From Escallonia rubra (Eukaryota > Streptophyta > Magnoliopsida > Escalloniales > Escalloniaceae), in NCBI GenBank assembly GCA_033065855.1, contig JAVXUO010002115.1, forward strand, positions 1 through 64,000: DNA of 64,000 bases, read 5' to 3'. The notes beneath the pieces were generated by a model, which was not told where the DNA came from, searched no databases, and saw nothing but the letters and a program-made list of their open reading frames with translations. Below, one piece after another: positions 8,624 to 18,269 of the stretch. Every line of letters begins with the position of its first letter. Position 1 is the first letter of the stretch. The position numbers and the translations under genes are program-made.

Positions 8624-11600
8624 TCATGCATAAAACTTCTTCAAATAGCGACCGTTGATAGGTGCCGTGATTTGTCCGTCTTCCGTGTTGAGCAGGAGGT
8701 AGGAGCCGTTGTCTCTGGCTTCATGCACTTGAAGTGGTCCTTCCCAATTCGGTGTGAACTTGGGGGCTGACATGTTGGCGCGTACATGTTTGGCGGCTTG
8801 AAGAACAAGGTCGCCCTCGACGAATGTTCGTTGCTTCACAGTCTTTCCATATGCCTTGGTGAGTTGTTCGTGGTATTTCTTCATACGGCGCAAGGCATTG
8901 GCTCTCCTTTCATCAAGTCCTTCAAGGGCGGTCATTCTGGTTTCTTCCTCTCCAAGCCCACTGCTTAGGGAGAGTCTGGCTGATGCGACTGTAATCTCGG
9001 CTGGTACGACACACTCGTCCCCGTAGACAAGGGAAAAGGGTGTGGTCTTTGTCGCTGTATGCTTGGAGGTTCTGTAGGCCCAAAGTGCGAGGCTTAACTT
9101 CTCGGACCATGAACCACTTACATCATGGACCATTCGTGATAATACCCGCAGTAGAGTTTTGTTAGAAGCTTCGGCTTGACCATTCCCTTGTGGGTAGTAA
9201 GGAGTGGATGTAGCGTGGTTGATGTTGTATCCTTCCATGAAAGCTCGGACATCCCTGTTGATGAATGGCGTGCCGTTGTCGGATATGATACACCGGGGGA
9301 TACCAAAGCGACAGACGATGTGTTCGCGCAAGAAGTTGGCGATGGCGCCTCCCGTGGCTCGCCGTAGAGGTATGGCTTCGACCCACTTTGTGAAACGTTC
9401 CGTTGCAACCATGATCCAAGTGTGACCCCGTGATGTTGGGTGGATGGGGCCTATGAGGTCGAGAGCCCAGGAGTGAAATGGCCAAGGGGCTAAGATCATG
9501 CGGAGATCGGACGTCGGCGTGTGCATTCTGTCGGCGTGTCTCTGACAGGGTTGGCAGTGTCGGACATGAGAGATCGCGTCAGATTCCATAGTTGGCCAGT
9601 AGTATCCCATCCTTAGCAACTCTGCATACAACTTCTGAGAGCCTTGATGCTCACCACAATCACCGTTATGCACTTCGTTAATCACCTCGACTGTCTGGGC
9701 ACCCTGCAGGCATCGCAGGGTGCGTCCCGAAAATCCCTTGCGGAACAACTCTCCTTCCGTCACAAAATACTTGACCGACTTGCGCTTGATAGATCGTGCC
9801 GAGCTGCGGTCAGGCGGTAGAACCCCGTGGGATAAGTACTGGATGAAAGGCTGGCGCCAGTCACCTTCGACGTTAATGACAAGAGCTTCAGTATTGTCCG
9901 GTGCGTACGAACACTCGGTGCAGTCCCCTTGTATGTCTGAGGCATCCTTGGCCATGGATGGCCAATAGAGACCCATACGCTGGAGGCGACGGTATAAAGG
10001 GGGACCGTCGAGGCCACAACACTTCTGATGGCCGAACTGTAATTTGTGCTTTGCTTCTTCCGGTGCCAAGCACCTGGCCAGAGTGCCTCCGGGGCATCGC
10101 CTGTACAAGACGTCTCCCAACATCAAGAAATCTGCAAGGGTAGATGCGGTAGCAAGAGATGGCGCCTTAAGTTGGTCGACAATTGGTTGCCTCCAATCGT
10201 CTGTAGTAATGTCCTTCGGGACTAGGTTCAATGATGTGCATGGTTCCGTCCTCTTGATGATGGTTAGCATTCGCTGCTCACCATCAACCTCCATCTTTGA
10301 CGCGATCGTGGCCAAGCTGTCTGCATGTCGGTTGTGGCACCTGTTATGATGTTCGTACTGGATATGGCCAAATCTTCCTTCCAAGTATTGCACCAAGGCA
10401 CGGTAAGGTGCCAGGGCTGGCTCCTTGACTGCGAACTCTCCGTCGGCCTGCTTCATGATCAAGTTCGAGTCCCCTTTTACGCACAATGCCTTAGCCCCCA
10501 TACTGGCAGCCAGCATGAGGCCAATGACAAGTGCCTCATACTCAGCTTCATTGTTAGACACCGGGAATGCAAGCTTGAAGGATAGGGATGTGGTAACACC
10601 CTCTGAATTTCGAAGGACAATGCCGGCACCCCCCTGCCGGAGGGGAGCTCCATGGGGTCCTTTGCTAGTGGCTGAGCCGTCGAACTCAAGCGTCCATAAT
10701 TCACCAATGTCAGAGGTCAGGGCCGTCTCTTCCCCAGGCAATTGATCTGATGTCGGTTCATATTGTTGGCGTGGGAAGAAGGCCAAGAGGTCCGCGAGTG
10801 CTTGACTCCGTAAAGCTGTAGGATTTTTGATGGACAAGCCGAACTCGGCCAATAACAGCAACCAGCGAGTAAGCCGGCCAGACAGGGCAGGGCGCGTAAG
10901 CATGTACCGTAATGGATCGGCCTTGGTGACAAGCGTGATCTGGTGTGACAAGAAGTAGTGTCTGAATTTCTGCGAGGCGTAGACCAAGGCTAAGCAGTGT
11001 TTCTCGAGCTCAGAGTAATTGGCTTCGGGGCCCCTGATTGATCGGCTGAGATAATAAACCGGGCGCTCCACCCCATCCACCTCTTGAGCAAGCAATGCCC
11101 CTATGGACCTGGGCGTGGAGGTCAAATAAAGCAAGAGTGGTATACCTCGTTGTGGCACGACCATGGTCTGCGGTGACATGAGAACCGCCTTGATCTGTTC
11201 GAATGCTTGCTGTTGGGGCGCATGCCAACTCCACGGTGCGCTCTTACGCGTCAAGTGCTGGAAGGGCGTGATGAGTTCGGCCAAGGCAGGGATGAATCGG
11301 CGTAGGTAAGAGATCTTGCCAAGGAAGCTCTTCAATTGTTTGGTGCTCTTGGGAGGGGGCATTTCTTGGATAGAGGCGGCCTTAGAAGGGTCAATGTCAA
11401 TGCCCTGTCGACTGACCAAAAAGCCGAGGAATTTGCCGGAGGAGACTCCAAAGGCACATTTCAACGGGTTCATCCGCATGTTGTATTGTCGACAACGGTC
11501 GAAGACTGCCCGAAGGTCCGTGAGATGTTCACTTTCCTTTTTAGATTTGATGATAAGATCGTCGACGTAGTCCTCCACTGTACGGTGTATCATGTCATGG

Positions 11601-12340
11601 AAGATTGCTGTCATTGCTCTTTGATAAGTTGCACCCGCGTTCTTAAGGCCGAAGGGCATGACCTTCCAACAGAAGTTACCCATAGGGGTACGGAAGGCTG
11701 TCTTGGCACAATCGTCAGGGTTCATCCGGATTTGGTTGTAGCCCGCGAAACCATCCATGAAAGATAAGGTTTCATGTCCGGCAGCCGCCTCGGTGAGCAT
11801 GTCGATGTTGGGCAGCGGGAACTCGTCTTTGGGGCATGCCTTGTTCAAATCCCGAAAATCAATACAAATGCGGACTTGGCCGTTCTTCTTTTGCACAGGA
11901 ACAACATTAGCCAACCAGATAGGATGAGTGATAGGTTCAATGAAACCAGCTTGTAAAAGTCGTTCAATTTCTTGCTTGATCTTCAGTTCGAGTTCGGGGC
12001 GGAAGGTTCGCGGATGTTGTCGAACAGGGCTGAACCCGTTGGCAATGTTGAGATGGTGCGTTACTAAGGCAGGATCCAATCCAGGCATTTCATTGTAACT
12101 CCATGCCAGCACGTCGCGATATTCGCGGAGGAGAGTAATCAGTCCTTCTCTTCGCTCCGGGGCGAGTTTCGTGCCGATGTAGGTCAGCCGAGGTTCCTCG
12201 TCCGGGTCAGCCAGGTTAATTTCTTCAAGATCTTCGGCCTGCGGTCGAGGGCCGTCTTCATAGCAGGGCGGGGCAGCACCTGGTGTGAGCTCAGGGTCCG
12301 GCAAGCAATGCTCGGCCGTACAACACCACTCTGTCTCCAT
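8624..12340 (-). CDS. pol: Pol polyprotein: RT, dual RNase H, integrase
   Basis: 1238 residues, uninterrupted, in frame with gag-pro. Reverse transcriptase spans about 130-310 with the YVDD catalytic box at 258-261. A gypsy-type RNase H domain follows (about 375-495). A second, archaeal-type RNase H occupies about 547-685 with acidic residues D554, E600, D624 and D674; this dual arrangement marks the Tat lineage. Integrase has two successive zinc-binding-like modules (about 715-810 degenerate, 827-935 complete with HNGDCGEHQ and CQPCQ) and a D961, D1021, E1057 core with the normal 35-residue D-E spacing. The C-terminus holds a plain GPL-type end. All catalytic residues are kept. Translation from the local ATG is possible, but readthrough of the upstream TGA or splicing is more likely for a fused product. 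Confidence 0.93.
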   Translation of the reverse strand: METEWCCTAEHCLPDPELTPGAAPPCYEDGPRPQAEDLEEINLADPDEEPRLTYIGTKLAPERREGLITLLREYRDVLAWSYNEMPGLDPALVTHHLNIANGFSPVRQHPRTFRPELELKIKQEIERLLQAGFIEPITHPIWLANVVPVQKKNGQVRICIDFRDLNKACPKDEFPLPNIDMLTEAAAGHETLSFMDGFAGYNQIRMNPDDCAKTAFRTPMGNFCWKVMPFGLKNAGATYQRAMTAIFHDMIHRTVEDYVDDLIIKSKKESEHLTDLRAVFDRCRQYNMRMNPLKCAFGVSSGKFLGFLVSRQGIDIDPSKAASIQEMPPPKSTKQLKSFLGKISYLRRFIPALAELITPFQHLTRKSAPWSWHAPQQQAFEQIKAVLMSPQTMVVPQRGIPLLLYLTSTPRSIGALLAQEVDGVERPVYYLSRSIRGPEANYSELEKHCLALVYASQKFRHYFLSHQITLVTKADPLRYMLTRPALSGRLTRWLLLLAEFGLSIKNPTALRSQALADLLAFFPRQQYEPTSDQLPGEETALTSDIGELWTLEFDGSATSKGPHGAPLRQGGAGIVLRNSEGVTTSLSFKLAFPVSNNEAEYEALVIGLMLAASMGAKALCVKGDSNLIMKQADGEFAVKEPALAPYRALVQYLEGRFGHIQYEHHNRCHNRHADSLATIASKMEVDGEQRMLTIIKRTEPCTSLNLVPKDITTDDWRQPIVDQLKAPSLATASTLADFLMLGDVLYRRCPGGTLARCLAPEEAKHKLQFGHQKCCGLDGPPLYRRLQRMGLYWPSMAKDASDIQGDCTECSYAPDNTEALVINVEGDWRQPFIQYLSHGVLPPDRSSARSIKRKSVKYFVTEGELFRKGFSGRTLRCLQGAQTVEVINEVHNGDCGEHQGSQKLYAELLRMGYYWPTMESDAISHVRHCQPCQRHADRMHTPTSDLRMILAPWPFHSWALDLIGPIHPTSRGHTWIMVATERFTKWVEAIPLRRATGGAIANFLREHIVCRFGIPRCIISDNGTPFINRDVRAFMEGYNINHATSTPYYPQGNGQAEASNKTLLRVLSRMVHDVSGSWSEKLSLALWAYRTSKHTATKTTPFSLVYGDECVVPAEITVASARLSLSSGLGEEETRMTALEGLDERRANALRRMKKYHEQLTKAYGKTVKQRTFVEGDLVLQAAKHVRANMSAPKFTPNWEGPLQVHEARDNGSYLLLNTEDGQITAPINGRYLKKFYA

Positions 12341-12394
12341 TAGCGGGTCGGGGTCGAGGGGGTTAGGCGGCGAACCCCCCGGAGACCCCGGACA

Positions 12395-12400
12395 CCGTCA
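12395..12400 (-). promoter_or_regulatory. TGA-CGG stop with readthrough context between gag-pro and pol
   Basis: The gag-pro stop is TGA followed directly by CGG. Pol continues in the same frame with no other stop. UGA-CGG (and UGA-CUA) is the established type II readthrough context of several plant RNA viruses, where a downstream stem-loop assists. Here a very GC-rich stretch with CCGGGG and CCCCGG-like runs follows within 30 bases. Alternatives are a single nonsense mutation or expression of pol from a spliced RNA. Confidence 0.5.
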
Positions 12401-15235
12401 TAATTGGTAGATCACCCTTCCATCTATGATGACGCGTTGGAAGGTGTTTTCAACCTTGTGCTTCTTGGACTTGGGGGATGACGGCGAGGGATTGGTCGTG
12501 GCAGCAGATGGCTTCGTCGAGGTCGATGCCTTGTTTCCATTGCCTCTTTTGGACTTGGCCTTGGACTTGGCGGGCTTGTCCCCACACAGCTCGTCCCAAC
12601 CTGGTAGTTTGGTGGAATGAATGTGAGTAGCATTCTCACCATCGGCAGCAATCTCAGTGAAGAAGGAGGCCTCGGCAAAATAAGACTCGGCGCACTCAAA
12701 AGGGGCCTTTGTTGCGGGGATGGTTACTGCTACCTCATGTCCCGCAGGACCGGCCACCAGTTTCACACACTGGTGGTACGTCGAGGGAACAGCCTTGTTG
12801 ACATGGATCCAAGGTCGCCCAAGTAAGAGGTGGAAGGAAGACTCGCTATCTATCACATGGAAAGTGGTGTCGCGCCGGACAGTTCCGACCATTAGGTCGA
12901 CAGTGATGTGGCCAAGAGTGGACTGGGGGCCTTGCCCAAAGCCAGTGATTTTGATGGGGTCCCGAATGATCTTTCTTGGCGGTATACCGGCCCGCTGCAA
13001 AGTAACGAGGGGGATGATGTTGATTGAGGCACCGCAATCTACCAAGGCGCGGCGGAAGCCGGTGCCGTTGACAGTGCATTCAAGGTATAGCGGCCGGTTA
13101 TGATGCTCAATTGGCGGTGAGTCATCGCCTGAGAAAATGAATGTGGTGGAGGGGATGTGCTTGAGCTCGGCCTGGGCGGCGAAGCATTCGGGCCCGAGGC
13201 CGGTAGTGACCTCGATCAAACAATCCGAGAGATATGTCCGCGCTGCGGGTGAAAACCCCATTTCATCAAAGAAGTCTTTGATCTTCGTCATTCGTCCCGC
13301 TGAGGATGCTGGCTGGGGGGTAGAAGGTACACAAGTTGTGACCATAGGGGAGACTTCCGCAGAAGCTTCGGGGACGTGCGGCTCGACGTGGTCGGCAGTA
13401 ACCATGAGCACCTGATGCTCGCGATTGTTGTTGCCATGATTTGGGTACGGGTTCTTCCGCACGTCGTGATGCTTCCGCAGCTGTAGGTCGCCCGTCGCGA
13501 TCTTTCTTGCGAAGATAGCTCGCAATGCGTTGCAGTTCTTGAGGGGATGTCCAAGGGCCTGGTGGTAAGGGCAGTAGTTAGGCCTTGTTCTTTCTTCGTC
13601 TGTGATGGGGATCCTCACAGGTGGCAACTTGAAGTTGTTATCATTGGCAACCCATTCTGTCAGGAGCCCTTTTACCGTATTCAAATCACACGGAAAGGCG
13701 GGTGGAGTCTCCTGCTGTCGCCGCTTGTCGGGGCGCTGGTCCCCATCCGGGAACTGACGCTTAAAACCAGTGTGGTTATTGACGTTGTTGTTGCTGGTGC
13801 TGTTGCGCTGGTTGTTGAATGTGTCAGCTGAGGCCAGCAGCGCATTCTGCGGGCGAGGCCTCCATGGTTTGACATGACCGACCGTCTCGTAAGTACGACG
13901 GGCTGTTTCCTTGAGGTGTCCCCATGACCTCAACTGTAGATTCTCGATATGCACACGGTAGATATCAGTCATGTTTTTTATGCATATGGGAACCAACGTC
14001 TCGTCCTTGCTGAAGTCCGTGCACTCAAGGCATTTGAGATGGAAACGGTGCACGTACTCATTCAAGTCTTCCCCTTGGTTCTGGCGGATGCCAGCAATAT
14101 CAACAACACTCACGCGTTCGGCCTCGTAATGGAACTTGTCTAAGAACAATTGGACCATGTCGTTCCATGCGTGGACAGTCCCCGCAGGGATCTGGTGGTA
14201 CCAGGTGTAGGCCAAGCCTGTAAGGGACTTGTGGAATTCCCTCAACTTCAAGCTGTCTCCCGGGCCATACTGCTCTAATGAGCCTGCAAATCTTGTCAAA
14301 TGCTCACGGGCGTTGCCCTCGCGTCCGTTGAAGAGCACAAAGGCTGGTTGTTTGTACTTCGGGGGATAAGGTATGGTGGCAATATCATTGACATATGGGG
14401 CATGGCCTGTCAGGTGGGCAGAGGGATGAGACGTAGAGTTTTGTGACAAGCGATGGATGAGTGTCTCCAAGTCTGAACGAGTGACATAGTTGGGAGACGG
14501 GTCGTCATGGACGGTTAAAGGGTGGTGACTGGCTGGGATGCCACGAGCTCCCGAGCCTCCAGAAGGAACAACTTGGTGGACAGGTGCAACGGAGGGTTGA
14601 TATATGACAGGGGCTTGTGGTGGTAATTGTATATGGGCATGGGTAGTTGGGCGAGACATGTCCACTGCTTGGGCATTGGTTTGATGTTGTTCGGTCGAGT
14701 AAGGGTTAGGTTCCATCTCAATGGAGTCATGGGTCTCAGACGAGCTTCGCGCTGGCATGCGCCGAGGTGCGAGGACAGGGTGGGTCTGTTGCAGCACGGG
14801 TCCAAGGTCTGCCTGAGGTCGGCGTGATGGCATCACGGGATGCAGTGCAGCAGCTGTATGAGGCGAAGATGTCGCAAGTCCTACCGCCAATGGTCTGGTT
14901 GATTGAGGCGGCGGTGGTCGCGACACTGGGGCCTGAGCGATGTCAGGAGCCAACTCAGGTCCATGGGGTTGGACTGGTGTAATGGTTTGTTGGGAGGCCA
15001 TTGCCTGTATGGACTTTTGCATTTCCATCACGGCTGTCATAAGAGTGGTTATAGCGGGCGAAAACTGTTGGATGGCCGCGTTGACTGCAACTTGTATGTC
15101 AGGTGCGGTAGTTTGCGGCTGGTCTTGGGGACGCACAGCACTAGTCCCCTCCTGTTCACCTGTGTGGTTCTCTTCTTGAACGGCATGGATAAGGCCCCGG
15201 CTGGCAGCCCTCGTGACTCTTCGTTGTCTAGCCAT
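12398..15235 (-). CDS. gag-pro: Gag-protease polyprotein
   Basis: About 945 residues from the first ATG (MARQRRVTRAASRG). A Pro/Gln/His-rich N-terminal third is followed by a retrotransposon gag capsid domain (about residues 300-455 of this product, with FNGREGNAREHLTRFAGSL and a YTWY motif). Next comes a variant zinc knuckle, CPYHQALGHPLKNC, and an aspartic protease domain near the C-terminus with active-site phrase ALVDCGAS and a later LLLGRPW strand. The Cys after the catalytic Asp replaces the common Ser/Thr; DCGA is seen in plant Tat and Athila relatives. A Lys/Ser-rich tail precedes a TGA. The frame continues open beyond that TGA into pol. No frameshift or other stop is seen, so the copy could be coding-competent. 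An in-frame GTG at 15280 is a less likely start because it touches the primer-binding site. Confidence 0.92.
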   Translation of the reverse strand: MARQRRVTRAASRGLIHAVQEENHTGEQEGTSAVRPQDQPQTTAPDIQVAVNAAIQQFSPAITTLMTAVMEMQKSIQAMASQQTITPVQPHGPELAPDIAQAPVSRPPPPQSTRPLAVGLATSSPHTAAALHPVMPSRRPQADLGPVLQQTHPVLAPRRMPARSSSETHDSIEMEPNPYSTEQHQTNAQAVDMSRPTTHAHIQLPPQAPVIYQPSVAPVHQVVPSGGSGARGIPASHHPLTVHDDPSPNYVTRSDLETLIHRLSQNSTSHPSAHLTGHAPYVNDIATIPYPPKYKQPAFVLFNGREGNAREHLTRFAGSLEQYGPGDSLKLREFHKSLTGLAYTWYHQIPAGTVHAWNDMVQLFLDKFHYEAERVSVVDIAGIRQNQGEDLNEYVHRFHLKCLECTDFSKDETLVPICIKNMTDIYRVHIENLQLRSWGHLKETARRTYETVGHVKPWRPRPQNALLASADTFNNQRNSTSNNNVNNHTGFKRQFPDGDQRPDKRRQQETPPAFPCDLNTVKGLLTEWVANDNNFKLPPVRIPITDEERTRPNYCPYHQALGHPLKNCNALRAIFARKIATGDLQLRKHHDVRKNPYPNHGNNNREHQVLMVTADHVEPHVPEASAEVSPMVTTCVPSTPQPASSAGRMTKIKDFFDEMGFSPAARTYLSDCLIEVTTGLGPECFAAQAELKHIPSTTFIFSGDDSPPIEHHNRPLYLECTVNGTGFRRALVDCGASINIIPLVTLQRAGIPPRKIIRDPIKITGFGQGPQSTLGHITVDLMVGTVRRDTTFHVIDSESSFHLLLGRPWIHVNKAVPSTYHQCVKLVAGPAGHEVAVTIPATKAPFECAESYFAEASFFTEIAADGENATHIHSTKLPGWDELCGDKPAKSKAKSKRGNGNKASTSTKPSAATTNPSPSSPKSKKHKVENTFQRVIIDGRVIYQL

Positions 15236-15281
15236 GGAGATCAAGTGTGGTAGATAGAAAGACTGCAGTACGATGCTCACC

Positions 15282-15299
15282 TCCCCAGCAGAGTCGCCA
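15282..15299 (-). other. Primer-binding site (tRNA-Arg type)
   Basis: TGGCGACTCTGCTGGGGA on the minus strand, four bases inside the 5' LTR. This phrase is known in plant Tat/Ogre elements as the complement of a tRNA-Arg 3' end. Its place fixes the element's direction. Confidence 0.85.
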
Positions 15300-15655
15300 A
15301 AAATGATGCCACGGAAAGTGGGTTCTTACTTACGTGGAGGTGCCACAAAGGCTGCAGTCCGTGTCAGCTTCCAAGTATACAAAGTGGGAGACAGCAAAGA
15401 CGGAGTAAGGGCTGAGGGCAAGGCTTCTCAGACGGGCCGTGAGGAATGGCAGTGCTGCGAAGGCAAAGCTAAGACAAACAAGGCCGGCAGTCGATAGTCC
15501 AAGTCAGGGTCCAAGTCAAGGTCCAATGCTACGGTCCGAAGTTACGGTCCAAAGTTACGTTTCTCTCACTAGAATCCAAGAGCTCCCAAATTCTAGAGTG
15601 AGAAAGTGATTTTTTGTAAGAAAAGCCAAAAGTCCTTTTTGAGTTGTAAAGTTCA

Positions 15656-15664
15656 CTATTTATA
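15656..15664 (-). promoter_or_regulatory. TATA box of the 5' LTR
   Basis: TATAAATAG on the minus strand. The same box lies at 1260-1268 in the 3' LTR and at 43177-43185 in the related solo LTR, always about 340-360 bp from the LTR end. Genomic RNA would start about 30 bp downstream. Confidence 0.75.
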
Positions 15665-16177
15665 GGAAACAGGGTGCTTATGTCATAAAGTGCCACATGT
15701 CGTTCCCTGGGAGTGACACGTCACCAGGGGGTCCCAAAATACCGGTTCTCCGTCGGACTGCCGGTTCCTAAATTCGCGTTGCTTGCCCCACACAGCGTCG
15801 CTCTACCTGTCTGAGAAGACTGACCATACCGCGGTAGCATGATCAGAGTAAGCTCGTTGCCCCAGCCACCGATCCAAGCCCTTACTGAATCCCATGAGGT
15901 GCGTCAAGAGACGCGCGGAGAACCTGACAGCGGTGAGGGTTACCCCTGTAGCCAACTGCCAGGCGGACTAGGCGCGATGCCCTCCGAGGACCTGCTCCCG
16001 TCCCGGAGTGACCCGTGGGTCATCGTCCTGGTGATGTCGACGATCGACAGTAACGTGAGTGGACATGGTCGCAGCTCAGTGCTCCGAGTCCCCGTGGCGA
16101 GGAGTCCTCGTACCGGAGCCCCCTGCGGCCGTGTCGGCGAGCCCCCGGTACGGGGCCGAAGCCCCCATTTTGATTGA

Positions 16178-16540
16178 GACGGCGATGGCTATAAGGTTGT
16201 GAGCCCATCCCGGTACGAGGCCGAAGCCCCCCTTTTGATTGAGACGGCGATGGCTATAAGGTTGTGAGCCCATCCCGGTACGAGGCCGAAGCCCCCCTTT
16301 TGATTGAGACGGCGATGGCTATAAGGTTGTGAGCCCATCCCGGTACGAGGCCGAAGCCCCCCTTTTGATTGAGACGGCGATGGCTATAAGGTTGTGAGCC
16401 CATCCCGGTACGAGGCCGAAGCCCCCCTTTTGATTGAGACGGCGATGGCTATAAGGTTGTGAGCCCATCCCGGTACGAGGCCGAAGCCCCCCTTTTGATT
16501 GAGACGGCGATGGCTATAAGGTTGTGAGCCCATCCCGGTA
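16178..16540. repeat. 65-bp tandem array in right LTR (about 5.5 copies)
   Basis: Same unit as at 1736-2032. GATGGCTATAAGG occurs at 16184, 16249, 16314, 16379, 16444 and 16509. One more copy than in the left LTR, so the array changed length after insertion or during reverse transcription. Confidence 0.95.
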
Positions 16541-16609
16541 GTATGCAACATGATTGTGGCGCATGAGTGCGGTGCCTATAGCACGAGACAATACCTGGTG
16601 CCTGGGGCA

Positions 16610-17280
16610 CGTGTTGTGAAAGTGATGCGGCGACGAACGTCGCGGAGCAATATTTGGTGCCGTGGCACGTATGATGAGACTGGCGCACGGGCGCGGCGAC
16701 GAACGTCGCGGAGCAATACTCGGTGTCGGGGCATGTATCATGAGAATGCACGTAGGCACGGCGACGATCGTCGCGAGGACAGTACTTGGTGCCGGGGCAC
16801 GTATCATGAGAATGCACGCAGGCGCGGCGACGAATGTCGCGGAGCAATAGTTGGTGCCGTGGGCACGTATCATGATGATGGCGCAAGGGCGCGGCGACGA
16901 ACGTCGCGGAGCAACAGTTTGTGCCGTGGGCACGTATCATGATGATGGCGTAAGGGCGCGGCGACGAACGTCACGGCACGTATCATGATGATGGCGCAAG
17001 GGCGCGGCGACGAACGTCGCGGAGCAACAGTTGGCGCCGTGGGCACGTATCATGATGATGGCGCAAGGGCGCGGCGACGAACGTCGCGGAGCAACAGTTG
17101 GTGCCGTGGGCACGTATCATGATGATGGCGCAAGGGCGCGGCGACGAACGTCGCGGAGCAACAGTTGGTGCCGTGGGCACGTATCATGATGATGGCGCAA
17201 GGGCGCGGCGACGAACGTCGCAGAGCAACAGTTGGTGCCGTGGGCACGTATCATGATGATGGCGCAAGGGCGCGGGTTGG
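16610..17280. repeat. 66/67-bp dyad-bearing tandem array in right LTR (about 10 copies)
   Basis: Expanded form of the array at 2120-2365. Landmarks at 16871, 16938, 16984, 17051, 17118, 17185 and 17252 show a 67-bp period with one internally deleted 46-bp copy; older divergent copies precede them. The GCGACGAACGTCGC dyad is kept in most units. This array accounts for most of the LTR length difference. Confidence 0.9.
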
Positions 17281-17459
17281 GTGTCTCAAAGACGGGATGT
17301 GAGCTGAGTGTACCTGTCATAACAAGATAACGAATGCAACATGTAGTAATGACAAAGTCGGGAGTGATGGTATGCGGTCGTCGGTGACGGGTCATTCGGC
17401 GGTAGCGCGACTTCGGACGATGGGAATTGCGGGAGCGGTGTGCGGTCACGGAGGATGGG

Positions 17460-17704
17460 CGTTGCGAGGTTGATAGACAACGGACGTTGCGAAGTTGATG
17501 TACAAACGTCCGTAAGGTGACGCACGACGGACGTCGCGAGGTTGATGTACGAACGTCCGTAAGGTGACGCACGACGGACGTCGCGAGGTTGATGTACGAA
17601 CGTCCGTAAGGTGACGCACGACGGACGTCGCGAGGTTGATGTACGAACGTCCGTAAGGTGATGCACGACGGACGTCGCGAGGTTGATGTACGAACGTCCG
17701 TAAA
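17460..17704. repeat. 47-bp tandem array in right LTR (5 copies)
   Basis: TGATGTAC recurs at 17496, 17543, 17590, 17637 and 17684. Same unit and same ACGGACGT/ACGTCCGT dyad as in the left LTR, with one extra copy. Confidence 0.92.
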
Positions 17705-17754
17705 CATCGCGGAGGTGCAAAGACTTGAGAAAACATCGTCGAACATTGGGGGAA

Positions 17755-17893
17755 GGCCGAGGCCAACACCCCTGTGGAGGCCGAGGCCGCCCCTGCGGAG
17801 GCCGAGGCCGCCCCTGCCGAGGCCGAGGCCGCCCATGCCTTGGCCGAGGCCGCCCCTGCTGAGGCCGAGGCCGCCCCTGCCGAGGCCGAGGCA
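17755..17893. repeat. GAGGCCGAGGCCGCC short-period repeat, right LTR
   Basis: Counterpart of the block at 2795-2932 with slightly different copy order. It lies at the upstream edge of U3 in element orientation. Confidence 0.88.
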
Positions 17894-18269
17894 AAAGGCC
17901 AACTCCCTCCTTCGGTGGATTTTGGTAAGGTGTTTGGGCGATCTTGGTGTGACGATTGCGCTAGCGTGAGTGATGTCAATGCGAAATAAAAATGTCCAAG
18001 TCGCGCACGAAGCACGTGAAGCGAGAAAAACACGTGTCTTGGGTGTGCGGGCACTGACCGGTTTGATGCGCTGGAAAATTGACCGTTGACAAAGTTGACG
18101 TGTTCGCGCGTAGTGGGACCCCTAGCGGCCATTGGGTCTGACCAAGATGGGTTGGGAACATAAGTTGCAAACATACGTTCGCTCTGGGTAGAGACTGCAA
18201 AGAACTGAGAATGGAATGAAAAGAACTGGGAATGGAATGTTGGAAATGCAATACAAAACAGGAATAGGA

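Larger units (their letters stand above)
907..18160 (-). mobile_element. Tat-lineage Ty3/gypsy LTR retrotransposon with antisense PMD gene
   Basis: A 17.25-kb element on the minus strand. Both LTRs begin TGTTCCCAAC and end GGCATCA in element orientation. The 5' LTR is on the right, followed by a primer-binding site, gag-protease, pol, a long 3' region, a polypurine tract and the left 3' LTR. Pol order RT - RNase H - second archaeal-type RNase H - integrase is the hallmark of the Tat lineage. Between pol and the 3' LTR lie about 5.4 kb carrying a plus-strand plant mobile domain gene. By eye the LTRs differ by roughly 3% over their first 650 bases, apart from repeat-number changes, so the insertion is not recent. 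The flanking pentamers (CAATT left, TAAGT right) do not match, so the usual 5-bp target duplication is absent. Confidence 0.93.
15304..18160 (-). repeat. 5' LTR of the Tat-type element (2857 bp)
   Basis: Direct repeat of 907-3200. In element orientation it starts TGTTCCCAAC at 18160 and ends GGCATCA at 15304. It is longer than its partner because its internal tandem arrays hold more copies. A TATAAATAG box lies at 15656-15664, so most of the LTR is U3 and only about 0.3 kb is R-U5. The same terminal sequences bound a solo LTR at 41471-43516 that has a perfect target duplication. Confidence 0.93.
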
